Source: Pardosa pseudoannulata (lineage: Eukaryota; Arthropoda; Arachnida; Araneae; Lycosidae). Taken from it: 64,000 nucleotides of DNA. The notes beneath the pieces were generated by a model. That model had not been told where the DNA came from, made no database searches, and saw nothing but the letters and a program-made list of their open reading frames with translations. The stretch covers positions 73,650,418 through 73,714,417 of the forward strand of contig CM063500.1 in the NCBI GenBank assembly GCA_032207245.1. The letters are read 5' to 3'. The position numbers and the translations under genes were made by a program. Below are positions 34,252-46,814 of the stretch, in pieces (position 1 is the stretch's first letter; every line of letters starts with the position of its first letter).

Positions 34252-34778
34252 CAGAGGTTCTCAACTTTATGCTCGTGGAGCTAATTACATGTGCTTGCAG
34301 CCATATATTCAAATAGTAATAAATAGGAAATAAGAAGTTACTTCACTTTTTAAAATCTTGCTACTTATACTGAGAAATTCATTATGTGGATATTGTCATG
34401 TGGCTCTATGTAGTAGTATGGTATTAATTATCACTTTGTTGTTAAACACTTTTTCTGTTATCACATCATCATTGTGTTCATTCAACTTTTATAAAATATG
34501 TACGCAAAACATTATAGTTAATGTATGTTATGCATAATGCATACTTTTAATTATTTTAAAAAATCCAACTGCACAAGGTTAAGCAGTTATGCTATAGGTA
34601 ACCCAATGAGGTAAAAAATAGTCATTTTATAATCTTAACAAAAAACAACAGAATTGATCCAATTTGAAATCATTAAAATGGCATATTTAGTATAAGCATA
34701 GTAGTATACGAAAGATAAGTCTAAAGGGCTGCAAACACCAATTCAAAGAGTTGCATGTGGCTAGCATGCTGCAGTCTT
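34252..34778. mobile_element. Probable decayed hAT MITE
   Basis: It begins CAGAGGTTCTCAACTTTATG, a common hAT MITE start, and near the other side has TTGCATGTGGCTAGCATGC and AGTCTTGAACTAG in roughly inverted relation. A target duplication could not be found. Confidence 0.5.
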
Positions 34779-34984
34779 GAACTAGAATAAATTAAGATGA
34801 ACTACAGTATTTAAGTATTCCTCCTCCCCGTATATGCATAAAAGATAAGTTGGCTTGGAAATCTTATGTCATATTTTATCAGAACTAAGCAGGACCAATT
34901 ATGTAATTTAATTTCTTGACTAATGTTTCTACTCTTTAGAAATTTTTGTTTTCACATAAGACTACAAACCATTCTCAATATATC

Positions 34985-35457
34985 TGAAGGTACAGATGCA
35001 ATATCTACGCTCTGGCTTTTGTCACCAAATTTGTCAAAATTTGAATCATTAATTTCTTGTATGTCCTTATTTTTTAATGTTTAACGTATTTATAGTTGTT
35101 GTAACAATATGGGGTGGGTGGGTAGGGGTGGAACCCCCCCCCTTAAAAATTTTAAGTTTGTTTTAAAGAATTTTGTAATATCTTTGGTTTTTTAAGAGCC
35201 ATGTAGTGCCATCCATGTTTTTTTCTTGCCATTTTTGTTTAAATATTTATCCATTTTTGTAGAATTATTGTAATATATTTGGTTTCTTTAAAGCCATGTG
35301 CTGCCGTCCATGTTTTTTTCTTGGTGATCTTTCAGAAAATGCCATTTTCTGCCACCATTTTTGTTTGGTGACTTTAAAAAATGGAGTTTTTTTGCCAAGA
35401 TTGGCAAGAAAAAAACATGGTGGGCAGAAGAGCGTAGATATCGCATCTGTTCCGTAT
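34985..35457. mobile_element. MITE with ~30-bp inverted ends and internal repeat
   Basis: Left ACAGATGCAATATCTACGCT (about 34992-35013) matches the reverse of the right end (ACAGATGCGATATCTACGCT, 35429-35451). Inside, a block with CATGTTTTTTTCTTG occurs twice in direct and once in inverted orientation (about 35213, 35308, and 35405 reversed). Confidence 0.7.
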
Positions 35458-37529
35458 CTGAAATCAGTATCTTAAAACTCTTATGCAATTTTCAAATATA
35501 ATTTGAAAAATGGCATAAGAATTCTGAAATAAAAATATCCACTAATTCTTAGAACTGAGATTTATGGCATTTTTTTGCTGCAATTCTTATTGTGTCCAAA
35601 ATCGATGGTTTTTAATAGTTTGACACTAAATTTACAAGTAAAAAAGTTACAATTAAGTTCTTAATCTCCAATTCGAGATTTTTCATAAAAGAGTATTCTT
35701 TAATAAAATATGTATATTATTATAAGATACTCATTTTAAACTAATTAAAGAATTTCGTATTTTATTGCCAAATAGGCAAATCAATTTTATTCCACAACAG
35801 ATGTAGTCCAAATCTAAGAAAAGGATCTCTCAAATTCAGAATCCATATTGGTCAACCTATACAGTAATCAAGAGCATTTAGATAGATTAGAATAACTTGA
35901 CGAGCTAAAAGAAATATCGATGTATACTTCCAACATTTCCTTAAAACATTTGTGAACCAATTTTATTTAGTATAATGCACATGCTATAAGATGTATTACA
36001 AAAAAGAAAGGGGAGAAAAATCAAATTTAAAAGCAAACTATTTTATTTCAATAAAAAAAAACAAGGAAAATAAACTCAACAAAACAAAATAACTAAAAAA
36101 AATGTCATCACATAAAATATAAACTCTAAAATCTATAAATAGGAAATTCTCGATGGGCACAAAGCAAAGGTGGGTAGAACACACTCAATCACATTCAGAT
36201 TTAGTATGTAAAAGGTAAATCTATAAAAAACAAAAGGTGTTACTGTGTCAACACAATCCTCTCCAATCCTTTCATTTCTGGTACATTATAGCTAATCAAT
36301 GGAATATAGTCTAGTAGTAACATGAATGGCTCAAAAACTTATTCATATTCATTATTTTAACAACATTATAAACTTAGTCTATTAACAATTTTGAAAATAT
36401 TTTTGCCTATAAGGATTACAGGCTTCTAAGAGGAAAAAATAAATCAAAATAAGTAACTATAAACTTAAAAGAAATTAGGGCTATAAAAATTTTAAAAGCT
36501 GTTCCTGAATTTCAATAAAAACATCCCTAAGAAAGAAAAATGACATGTGCTATAGAAGATGAGGAAATAATAGAAATATCGAGTAAGGGTATTTAGCATG
36601 TAGTCCATAGTAATATACTAAAGTGATTTTTAAGATATTCTGAAATTTGAATGTTCCTTAGGAATACTTATTATGACATTGAAGCATATACATGACAAAT
36701 TTATTATTTGAATTGTAAAATGCATGTACATACAATTAGTGCCTAACTTCCTTCCTTTGTTAAAAGTGAAAATAAATTAGGAATAAATATAATTGCAAAG
36801 AAAAATTTTCTTTAGTAAGATGTTGAGCAAAGTATGTCGTCAAAACAAGAAACTCTATACCTAAACAGAAAAAGAGAACCAAATTTGAATAACTTATCTG
36901 CTTTGGAGATATATAATTAAGCACTAGTTTTTACTTATTACTTACCTCTCATCATTAAAATCATCTTTTAACATTATTTCCTTAGGAACAGGTATTTAAG
37001 AATTACATTAATGAGTTTCTCAGATATTCTAGAACTAAAATACACACAAAACAGAAGTAACAACATCTAAGATTGCAGATATTTTAATAATGTTAAAATA
37101 TACTTATTTACTGAATGTAAAATAGCAATTATTTTTGAGCCACTCAAAAACGTATTTGAATTACAATAAACTCTTACTAGTTCACTCTTTAAAATGCACT
37201 TTACCATTTAAGTATTAACGAAAATTGCACATGGGTATGAGGTAGAGGTGGTTTGGTTAACACACATACCAAACAATTCCTTTAGTAACACAGTTATAAA
37301 TACAGTAAGCAAAGTATTTTAAATTCTTTCAAACATTTGTTCTGTGCATTTTTATAATACTGATTTTTAATACATATTTTTTCTTAATTTTTTTCAGCAT
37401 TTAATAAAATATTTAAGTAGCTCAACATGAATAAACTGGTAAACTTAACTAAATAAAGATTTAGTAAATAGACTTTTTTTTTCTTCCAAGCAACATGAAA
37501 CTTAAGTACTGCAAACACTAAAAATGATG

Positions 37530-37898
37530 TCAGGATTGATCAATATTGAAATTCACAACCAATACTGTTATATTGTCCATAGAGCCATTTTTGTGAGCTT
37601 GCAAAGCTAATTTTTTTGCACTTTTATGTCTATCTTTTGGATCGAAGCTTTTAATAAAAGCAGCAGCATCTTCATTTGTGAAAGTATCCCATAAGCCATC
37701 TGTTGCCATAATCATAAACTGCGGTTTCATATCTGTCAGATCAAAAGTTAATATATCTGGTTTAGCAATGACAAGGTTTCGATCTTTCAAAGGAAAATCT
37801 CCCAATGCTCTTGAAGTTGCAAGGATACCAGCTACTCGCCATACTCCATGAAATGAAATGAATCCCCCAGCTTCAGAAATGCGGCGTCTTTCTTTTAA
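37530..37898 (-). CDS. PPM1L: PPM1L exon 4 with stop
   Basis: The exon starts [18 protein letters not shown] and contains [31 protein letters not shown] and MDNITVLVV, ending FNIDQS and TAA. The two metal-binding aspartates of the C-terminal half are present. Confidence 0.94.
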   Translation of the reverse strand, partial: LKERRRISEAGGFISFHGVWRVAGILATSRALGDFPLKDRNLVIAKPDILTFDLTDMKPQFMIMATDGLWDTFTNEDAAAFIKSFDPKDRHKSAKKLALQAHKNGSMDNITVLVVNFNIDQS

Positions 37899-40800
37899 CT
37901 AAAATTAAAACACATCTTTAAATTTCAGTTTTATAACGTTTAACAAAATATAATAAAATGTCCAATCAAATACAATAAAGTCAATGAATTAGAAACATGA
38001 TATCAGGCTTGCAACTGATGAGGTACTTTCAAAAAGGTGAGAAAAGTGACAAATAATACAGAATAAGTGACTAAAAAGTGACTAAACATTGAAAAAAAAA
38101 AAAAGGAATTTTTTTTTCTCCTCTTGATTACAGATGTTATTATTAAGATTTTTCTATTTATTTTAACTCTAAATCAAATGATTCATGCGAGACATAATTT
38201 TAGCGTCAAATACAAAAAAGGTTAAAAATTTTGTTTAACACAACTCAACATTGCTTTTTATTCAAGAAAGTCTAGAAATTAGATTTGAATACATATAATG
38301 CATTAATTTTATAATCACAATTTTCTGCATATATTAATGATAGTTTGAAATATGTACATAGCGACATTAGAGTATCTAAACAAAAATTATGAAGAAAAAG
38401 AAAGAGAAATGTGTGCTTTGATGTAAATTACTTTAATGTATTAAAAGTACATTTCAGGAACTTCTTTACGACTTTTTAAAATCCCTAAATTCTAGAAACC
38501 ATATGACTATTTACATTTTAATAAGAAAAATAAGATTATAGCATCCCATTTTTGGTCTTTTATTAAAATATTTTGTTATTAATTCAGATTTTCTTTTTTC
38601 AACAACAGACTTTTGCTGCGATACCATGAAAAAAGTGACTAAAAGTGATCAATTGTAAAAAAAGTGACGGAATTGCAAGCCTGTGATATCTATATTTTGC
38701 TGAACCTCCTTTAGCACAGATAACTGCATACATGTTTTACAGTATTGATTCTAGAAAATTTTGAAATATATTTAAGTCCCAAGAGCACAATACATTAAAA
38801 GATTCTTACGGTAGATGGTAAAAGAAGAGAACAGGATGTACATTTCCAGACATGCCAACATTTAAGCACTTGTGTCCGGAGCAACAGCATGGTTTGAAAT
38901 TTTAACATGCTAATTACAGATCATATTTAAGTACATATCTTATTGGTTTCTGAATTATAATTAAACTTAAAATCAGGGTTGGCATGATTTAAATAATTTT
39001 TTTTCACTTCTTTTAAAACCTATATTCCAAAGACAGGAGATTTGGGAATCAGTCAGCACAATAATACCAAGAAGTAAATAAGTGTAAATGGATAGCATGT
39101 GCTTTCCAAGAATTTAGGGGTTGTTATCAGAAAGTATGTAGTAGGGGTAGTACAATGACTGATTATGACTGGCGGAAATCCTTTTATGTAATGGGAGGTA
39201 AAGAGTATTACAAAACTTGACATCCAGTTTGTCTACCAAATAACAACAGCCGTGGCTTCATCTGCTGGAATGGAAAGACAGTTTTCTTCTTTTGATATTG
39301 TTCGTTCTAGCCTTCATAACCAATTAGGAGTGGATAAAGCATCAAAACTAGTGTTTTTATTGAAACAATTAAATCCATAATTCAGTGCTTAAAAATATTG
39401 AAATAATTGTGATTTGTTTTTTTAAATAAATAGTTTGCATTAAAAAAATATTTAATTTGTTCTTTTAATTTACATCTTATTAGTTTGCACTATCCAATTA
39501 CAAAATAATAGAATGTATTTAGATTAAAAATTATATATTTAAGTTTAGGTAATCAGTGTGTAGAATATACTAGATAGATAAGATGTTACATCTTATAACA
39601 ATCTATTCTATGTATATTGCAAAAAACATAAAAACAACAATTAAAATTAGCATTCAGAAAAAAATAAAAAAATCTGATTTAAATCAAAAAAAATCTTATT
39701 TAAATCAAATCTGATTTTTTTTTTTTAAATCATGATTTTTTTCCAACTCTGCTTAAAATATTTATACAGTACTAAATTGTAAAAGGTAATTTAAAATTTG
39801 TGCAGTTAAAATGTATGAGTAGCTTTTTCAGGCTTTAACAACTTATTTTTCAGAACAATATTTCTTGTAGCAAGATTGACACTGATTAAAATATTTCCAT
39901 TTTTCTATCATCAAGGATTCCAGAGTTTGTCTACTCAAATTTGACCTAAATTCAGTTTGATTTTTCCACACAGTACTAAAAACTCTTTAACATGCAGTAT
40001 TAATGTGTACAAAGAGCAATATTTAGCATTATATTTTGCAAAACTTTGTATTTATTTGCTGAACTGTAATCTTTCAGCTGTTCAAAATTTTTGATATTTT
40101 CCGGAGAAAACTGAGGAGTTTCCGAAGTTATGCATTTTTCTCATTTCGCTGGAGCAACTCTGGAGAACCCGGAGTAGTTGGCATGTCTGCATTTCTAACA
40201 TGCCCCAAATGTTCTCACGGAATTAGAAATACAATTGTTATCCCATATAACATTCTTAAACATTGATATATTATCCATGAAAAGTTTGTCAGCTTTTGAT
40301 TAATAGTGAGATTGTAGAATGTAGTGGATCCTTTGAAACATACAAGTACTATACAGCTGATTGTGTATTTATCACAGAACGAATTCTGACTCAATGGAAT
40401 ATGCTCTACATTATTATACTCCGACCCTTAATTTCAGGGTTGGAAAAAAATCATGATTTTTTTTTTAAATAAAAAAATTAAATTTGATTTAAATCAGATT
40501 TCTTTTTTATTTAAACCGAATTTCTTTGATTTTTTTTTCTGAATACTAATTTTTATTGTTGTTTTTAAGTTTTTTGCAACATATATAGAATAGTTTGTTA
40601 TAAGAAGTAACATCTTATCTATCTAGTCTATTCTACACACTGATTACCTAAAATTACATATATAAATTTTAATCTAAGTACATTCCATTATTTTGTATTT
40701 GGATAGTGCAAACTAAATAAGATGTAAATTTAAAGAACAAATTAAATATTCTTTTAATGCAAACTATTTATTTAAAAAGACAAATCACAATTATTTCAAT

Positions 40801-41663
40801 ATTTTTTAAGCACTGAATTATGGATTTAATTGTTACAATAAAAACACTAGCTTTGATGTTTATCCACTCCTAATTGGTTATGAAGGCTAGAATAAACAAT
40901 AACCCCCCCCCCCAAAAAAAAAAGGAAACTGTCTTTCCATTCCAGCAGATGAAGCCACGGCTGTTGTTATTTAGTAGACAAACTGGATTTAAAGTTCTGT
41001 AATACTCTCTTTACTTTCCATTACATAAAATGAATTTCACCAGTCATAATCAATCATTGTACTACCCCTACTACATACTTTCTGAGAACAACCCCTAAAT
41101 TCTTGGAAAGCATATGCTATCTGTTTACACTTATTTATTAGTATTACTGTTATGACTGATTCCCAATTCTCCTGTATTTGGAATATAGGTTTTAAAAGTG
41201 AAAAAAAAAATTATTTAAATCAATGATTTTTTCAAAAAAATCAACTGATTTAAATCATGATTTGAATCAACTGATTTAAATCCTGTCAACCCTGCTTAAT
41301 TTGTAACTAAGTCAAGAATGACTTACAAATTAAACAGGTTTTTAAAAATCTCTACACTTTTTGTTAATAAAATAAAGGCATACTAATCCTAACCCATAAC
41401 ATCCAATAACATCTTATCACCATCTACCCATAACATCCAATCATTAAATTGCAGTTATGCTTTCCGGAACACCACAGAGCAAACTATGAAATTCTTTGCA
41501 GAGTGGCATAAGCTATCAATCAAGGTAACTGCAATTAATTGTATTTGACTCATAGTCCAAAGTTCTTTTGGACATGACTTTGGGTTATATTTTCAGATTT
41601 TAAGCATTTTTGGAATTGCAGCTTTTGAAACTTGATAAAGCGATTTTCTGCTAAATACGTTCT

Positions 41664-41711
<48 letters not shown>

Positions 41712-41997
41712 CAATTCCTTAGCCAGATGTCTCAGGTCTGTCATTTTTCCAAATTTGGTCTTATTTCTCATGAAATTAACATACACTGCATATTTGTATT
41801 TTAAGCATTATCAAGTTCATTATGCAGATTTTGCACAAATAAAACAGTAACTAAAATTTAATTTAATATTCAAAGATTTCTAATCCAAAAACCATGATAT
41901 GTTCATAGTAGACAAATAACCTGACTAGATTTAATTTAACCCATTAATTAATTTTGAATATTTATGTATGCATATATATATACACATGTATATATAC

Positions 41998-42038
<41 letters not shown>

Positions 42039-42750
42039 TATATACATATATATATATAAATATATACATATACATACATATATTACATTACTTTCCATTA
42101 CATAAAATGAATTTCACCAGTCATAATCAATCATTGTACTACCCCTACTACATACTTTCTGACAACCCCCCCTAAATTCTTGGAAAGCATATGCTATCTG
42201 TTTACACTTATTTATTGGTATTACTGTTATGACTGATTCCCAATTCTCCTGTATTTGGAATATAGGTTTTAAAAGAAGTGAAAAAAAAATTATTTAAATC
42301 AATGATTTTTTCAAAAAAATCAACTGATTTAAATCATGATTTGAATCAACTGATTTAAATCCTGTCAACCCTGCTTAATTTGTAACTAAGTCAAGAATGA
42401 CTTACAAATTAAACAGGTTTTTAAAAATTTCTACACTTTTTGTGAATAAAATAAAGGCATACTAATCCTAACCCATAACATCCAATAACATCTTATCACC
42501 ATCTACCCATAACATCCAATCATTAAATTGCAGTTATGCTTTCCTGAACACCACAGAGCAAACTATGAAATTCTTTGCAGAGTGGCATAAGCTATCAATC
42601 AAGGTAACTGCAATTAATTGTATTTGACTCATAGTCCATAGTTCTTTTGGACATGACTTTGGGTTATATTTTCAGATTTTAAGCATTTTTGGAATTGCAG
42701 CTTTTGAAACTTGATAAAGCGATTTTCTGCTAAATATTTCTAACAATATA

Positions 42751-42793
<43 letters not shown>

Positions 42794-43129
42794 CAATTCC
42801 TTAGCCAGATGTCTCAGGTCTGTCATTTTTCCAAATTTGGTCTTATTTCTCATGAAATTAACATACACTGCATATTTGTATTTTAAGCATTATCAAGTTC
42901 ATTATGCAGATTTTGCACAAATAAAACAGTAACTAAAATTTAATTTAATATTCAAAGATTTCTAATCCAAAAACCATGATATGTTCATAGTAGACAAATA
43001 ACCTGACTAGATTTAATTTAACCCATTAATTAATTTTGAATATTTATGTATGCATATATATACACATGTATATATACATATACATATACACACATATATA
43101 CATATATATATATAAATATATACATATAT

Positions 43130-43208
<79 letters not shown>

Positions 43209-46200
43209 CATACATACATACACACACATACGCAGATACATCTGTATGAATAATGCTACCAAAAGTAACAATAGGCTGTTTTTGTTTTATTTGTTATATA
43301 TGCTAACATGATCTACTATTTCAGATTGTTACTGAAGTTAATTTATATTGATACATGCTCCATGAATTAAATGGTACTTTAGCTAAAACAAAATCAGGCA
43401 AAACATTTTAATAAACCTTTTTAACTTACTTGATCTGGTTTATGATCAAAGGATAAAGGAATAGTGTTTCCTTTAGAATCACATATTATTCCTCTTGAAT
43501 CGCCAACATTGGCTACAATAAGTTGATTTTTGTACTCAATTGCCACCAAAGCAGTTGTACCTGAAGAGTATATAAAATACATAAAATGCACAACTGAAAT
43601 TATGTTAATAAATAATAATTACCACCCTACTCAAAATATAACATCTCAGTACAATATAAAATATTTTAGCTAGGAGAGATTATATACATTTATACGTGTA
43701 CATATATATATTAATTATAACTGGGAAAAAAAGAAACTACCTCTTTAGCAATATTTATGTTATGATTTATCGGGCAATTAAAAGTGTTCATAATTATGAG
43801 TTTGAAAACATTTGCCCCAAACGTCATTTTAAATTATCTTAACTTTTAGAACTCATACTGTAATTAGAAATATTTTTTCTATAAACCAATAGTTTGTATT
43901 TCTGTAAGGGAATAATTTTATTATAGTTTCTGATAAATTACTGTACTCTTATATATGATAGAAAAATTGAGTGAAAATTAAACTAAATATGACAAAAGCC
44001 GTTAAGTAAGAAATGTTAATTTCTAACTTTAGCTATAGATTCTGTTTTATGTTTTACCAGATGCCACCTTTTAGAACGGCAGTCAGTTACAATGCAAAAT
44101 CTAAATTTGTTTAGCTGCATAAGAAAATTAGGTTACAAGGATTTAAAACTGTTACAATGTAAGAAAAAAATGTAATAAAAAAATTACCTGCTACATTTTT
44201 GGCAGCCTTAACTTTGACTAGCAATTCTAAATCTACACTGAGTATTTCTTTGGTTAATAACTGAACAAATTCTCCAGTTAAATCATTTTTCACAGTAACT
44301 TTTTTAATAGCTACTTGGAGTTTTTTCAAAAGATCTTTGAATAAATGCTTCTCTACAAATTCAGCAGCAAACTGAAAATAAATAAAAATAATTAACATGT
44401 AAACACATTTACACCTACATTAAATTAAAAAAAAACAACTTCAAATCAAATATAGCTATCTAAATTAAACATATATATCTTATATCCTGGTTATATGTTT
44501 CACATTCTCTTGCCAATTGCACATTTTAAGAAAATCTCAAATCATTTCCAAATGACATAATAAGATCAATAAGATTGTTGCTAATGTGCAAAAAGTTGCC
44601 AAGACACATTTAGCGATCATTATATCAAATCTGAACTAATTAGAGGCATTGGATATCAAATCAAATCAAATTTCATAACAGCATAGATACAGTTTTCACA
44701 ACTATCTATAAAGTAACAATGTTAGAAAAAGTTGCAATAAAACATCAAAATAAAATTTATAAATAATCATTTAATTATGTACTTTGAAAATAATATAGAT
44801 GATTTAGAAATAAAAGTACAAAATTGAGTTCTATTCAACTCAAATAACATTCTAAACATATTTAAAATGGTTTACTCAATGTTTTAACTGTAGTAATGTG
44901 TCTATATATTAAATATTTATGTTTACTGCATGAGACAGCAAAATTATAGAATAAAATTTTATGTTCTATATGCATCCACAAAGATTTGGTCATGGTATAA
45001 GCACTACCAATTCAATATTAATTTTTTTTGGTCATTTTTAAAAGCTTTTTACTGTCCCTTATAAAAAATGATCATTATTTAATGTGTACATTTTACAATT
45101 TACTAGATATGTATAACAAAATAAATAAATAGTAGTATCACATAGCTGTTTCTGATTTTTTAATAAAAGTTTACTATGACAACTTAAAGTAATTTATAGA
45201 CATATCTCTAAATAAAAGGAAAAGCAAAACCAAATTAAGTCAGAGTTGAAGGTAGTATTTTATAAAAACGTAAACCAGAAAGAAAACATCTGGTCTTCTG
45301 AAATATTTATATCAAAATATTGAAAGCTGCTTTATATTAGTAGTTGTATTATTTCAGTACAGTGATTTATAAATAATTTTATTAGTTTAAAAGTTATAGT
45401 TACAAAACATATTGCAGTTAATTGTTTAGAAGTACCAAAAAGTTTTAACATTTAATGAATCATTTTATCAAATTTCAACAATATTTCTCTTTAATTCACC
45501 TATTATTAAAAATTTATACACATTTTATAATTTTACATATAACTCATTATCTGTAAGTTTTACTTTCCAATTTCCAGATATATTTTACAAGGAAATATTC
45601 ACTGATTTGTTTAAGAGTAATATATTTTTTCTTATTGAATCAACTCCTTTACTGATAACTGCTAGCAGGTCACCATATTGGCCAATTTTTTTAATTTTTC
45701 TTTAATTTACGTTGACTTGTGTAATTTTTTCACAAGTTTAAGTCTGAAACAGATTATCAAAAAATGACTGTAGCACTCAAAACTAAAGCTATCTTCAACA
45801 TAAGGAAAAAAAATATATGTATTAAATAAAAGACTTGGGATAGTTCAAAAACAGTCTAGCAACATTTGCCAATCCCACCCAAAATGAGCTGGAAGTAAAA
45901 AAGGTTAAACAACCCTTTATAGTTGTTAAAGAACAAATGAGGAGTAGTTAAACTGTGTGTTGATGAATAGAGTAAACCTTTTCAAAAATCTTACAAAACT
46001 ACAAAACTTATGTAATTTTTAAATCTTTGAAGAAAAAGAGGGGCTGTGATTAAATATATATTAGAAGAACTAATTAAAAAAAACCTTTATCGATAAATAA
46101 AAATATTTGTGCACAGAAGCTAAAGATTTTTATGTGAAGCAAATTGGTTTGATAAATTTTAAGCTTCTACTGCGGTAGTGTAATTAGGTGTCCTAGTTAA

Positions 46201-46814
46201 TCAAATGACACAATTTGTAAACAACAGAGAAAAAGTTGGCAAGTTAATAGTATTTTTTTTTTTAAATTTAGGTTAATCATAACGAAAGCTGGTATTTAAA
46301 AATTTATTGTATATTAATGGTCATACGGACAGAGCAGTTTTTTAACCAGACATTTGATGTGGCTTAATGATAATATTACCTCACCACCATGGCCATCGAA
46401 TATTCCATAAAGTGAGATCCCAGTCTCTTTATCTACAATTACACTAAATCTATCTTCCATTTTAGGTCTACGGCCTTTAAGTGCATAAACACAACAATTG
46501 CCTTTTAACAATTCCCATGAATCACGTTCTCTCAAGAGATCAGCGGAATCGATAAGAAGCACTTTACGAATCTTCGTTTTACGAAAAAACCTTTGAATAA
46601 AATGACACGAATGATATAAAAGTAAAAACAATAACGAAACTACTGCAAATGTCGAAACATAAATTTCTAATTTCGATGCTGTAAACGTGGTTTCTCCATT
46701 TAGATATTTTGAAATTGAGGACGAAAGTGGAAAGCTCCAAAATACACTTGAAACTATTTTTAAGTATTTTATAATAGCATGGTAGACTGCTAATTCATCC
46801 GAATCTTCATCCAT
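37530..46814 (-). CDS. PPM1L: PPM1L-like membrane-anchored PP2C phosphatase, complete CDS
   Basis: This gene encodes a metal-dependent Ser/Thr phosphatase. Vertebrate PPM1L sits in the ER membrane and dampens TAK1/ASK1 and ceramide-transport signalling. Exons in coding order: 46814-46380, 44371-44188, 43560-43430, 37898-37530, all GT-AG with matching phases, giving 372 residues (human about 360). Residues about 51-73 form one hydrophobic membrane segment after an acidic N-terminus. PP2C motifs follow: [16 protein letters not shown] (139-144), [31 protein letters not shown] (metal Asp 317) and DNITV (Asp 358). I chose the ATG at 46814. The frame is open 29 codons further up to 46901, but that stretch has no ATG. 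The gene is convergent with Pak and divergent from Atg4. Confidence 0.94.
38004..38683. mobile_element. DNA element with 6-bp target duplication (CAGGCTTGCAA ends)
   Basis: A 680-bp element with ends CAGGCTTGCAACTG and (reverse) CAGGCTTGCAATTCC, flanked by TGATAT at 37998-38003 and 38684-38689. Repeated AAAGTGAC words lie near both ends. Located in the last PPM1L intron. Confidence 0.85.
38974..39751 (+). mobile_element. hAT element copy with hATC transposase remnant
   Basis: A 778-bp element with ends CAGGGTTGGCATGATTTAAAT and (reverse) CAGAGTTGGAAAAAAATCATG, flanked by a perfect CTTAAAAT duplication (38966-38973, 39752-39759). It carries a fragment of the hAT C-terminal dimerisation domain and A/T-rich palindromic words near the right end. 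Confidence 0.92.
39215..39380 (+). pseudogene. hAT transposase C-terminal (hATC) fragment
   Basis: One frame reads [20 protein letters not shown], then [20 protein letters not shown] and LNP followed by a stop. This is the E/S-R-x-FS...R..L...KA..L..L signature of the hAT dimerisation domain. The catalytic part of the transposase is missing. Confidence 0.85.
40435..41294 (-). mobile_element. hAT element copy, inverted relative to the first
   Basis: The same family as 38974-39751 but on the opposite strand: starts CAGGGTTGGAAAAAAATCATG and ends TGTCAACCCTG. Flanked by a perfect CTTAATTT duplication (40427-40434, 41295-41302). It carries the reverse complement of the hATC fragment, interrupted by a C9/A10 run. 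Confidence 0.92.
41669..41710. repeat. (TA)n microsatellite
   Basis: Uninterrupted TA repeats; its duplicate is at 42747-42791 with a slightly different length. Confidence 0.95.
41975..42083. repeat. Compound TA/CA microsatellite at duplication junction
   Basis: Mixed TATA, TACA and CACA repeats at the end of duplication unit 1. Confidence 0.93.
43054..43224. repeat. Compound TA/CA microsatellite
   Basis: The corresponding tract at the end of unit 2, longer, with CACACA and TATATA runs. Overlapping long frames on both strands here are artefacts. Confidence 0.95.
43430..43560 (-). CDS. PPM1L: PPM1L exon 3
   Basis: The exon encodes [20 protein letters not shown], then [11 protein letters not shown] and the DHKPDQ motif, core PP2C beta-sandwich strands. 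The donor is GTAAGT. The 5.5-kb intron that follows is packed with transposons and a tandem duplication. Confidence 0.93.
44188..44371 (-). CDS. PPM1L: PPM1L exon 2
   Basis: The exon encodes [20 protein letters not shown] and a following helical region up to KAAKNVA, the first helices after the DGHGGE motif. The acceptor is TTTTCAG and the Gly codon of AGTTA is split 1+2 with the next exon. Confidence 0.92.
44372..46379. other. PPM1L intron 1, no clear feature
   Basis: AT-rich intron between the DGHGGE exon and the second exon. No exon or transposon ends were recognised. Confidence 0.55.
46380..46814 (-). CDS. PPM1L: PPM1L exon 1: start, membrane segment, MED and DGHGG motifs
   Basis: The exon encodes an acidic start (MDEDSDE), one transmembrane helix, a basic stretch after it (RKTKIRK), the MEDRF motif and FDGHGGE. 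It ends in phase 0 before GTAATA on the minus strand. Confidence 0.93.

Larger units (their letters stand above)
23459..37529. other. Convergent Pak-PPM1L intergenic/3' UTR region
   Basis: No third gene is recognised in these 14 kb. The region holds Pak and PPM1L 3' ends and the separately listed elements at 24498, 25692, 28925, 29076, 29990, 34252 and 34985. Stretches 26822-28924, 30665-34251 and 35458-37529 show only AT-rich sequence with homopolymer runs. Confidence 0.6.
38847..40189. mobile_element. DNA element with 6-bp target duplication (CAGACATGCCAAC ends)
   Basis: Perfect 13-bp inverted ends CAGACATGCCAAC, flanked by CATTTC at 38841-38846 and 40190-40195. The inside of each end carries TCCGGAGCAAC / CTCCAGAGTTGCTCC-like words. 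A younger hAT element (38974-39751) is inserted in it, so the element itself is about 560 bp. Confidence 0.85.
41011..43160. repeat. Recent 1,077-bp tandem duplication in PPM1L intron
   Basis: Unit 1 (41011-42087) and unit 2 (42088 to about 43160) are nearly identical. The word TTACTTTCCATTACATAAAA starts at 41011 and again at 42088. Each unit holds the last ~290 bp of the hAT element, about 350 bp of unique sequence, a TA tract, more unique sequence and a TA/CA microsatellite, which marks the junction. Confidence 0.95.
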
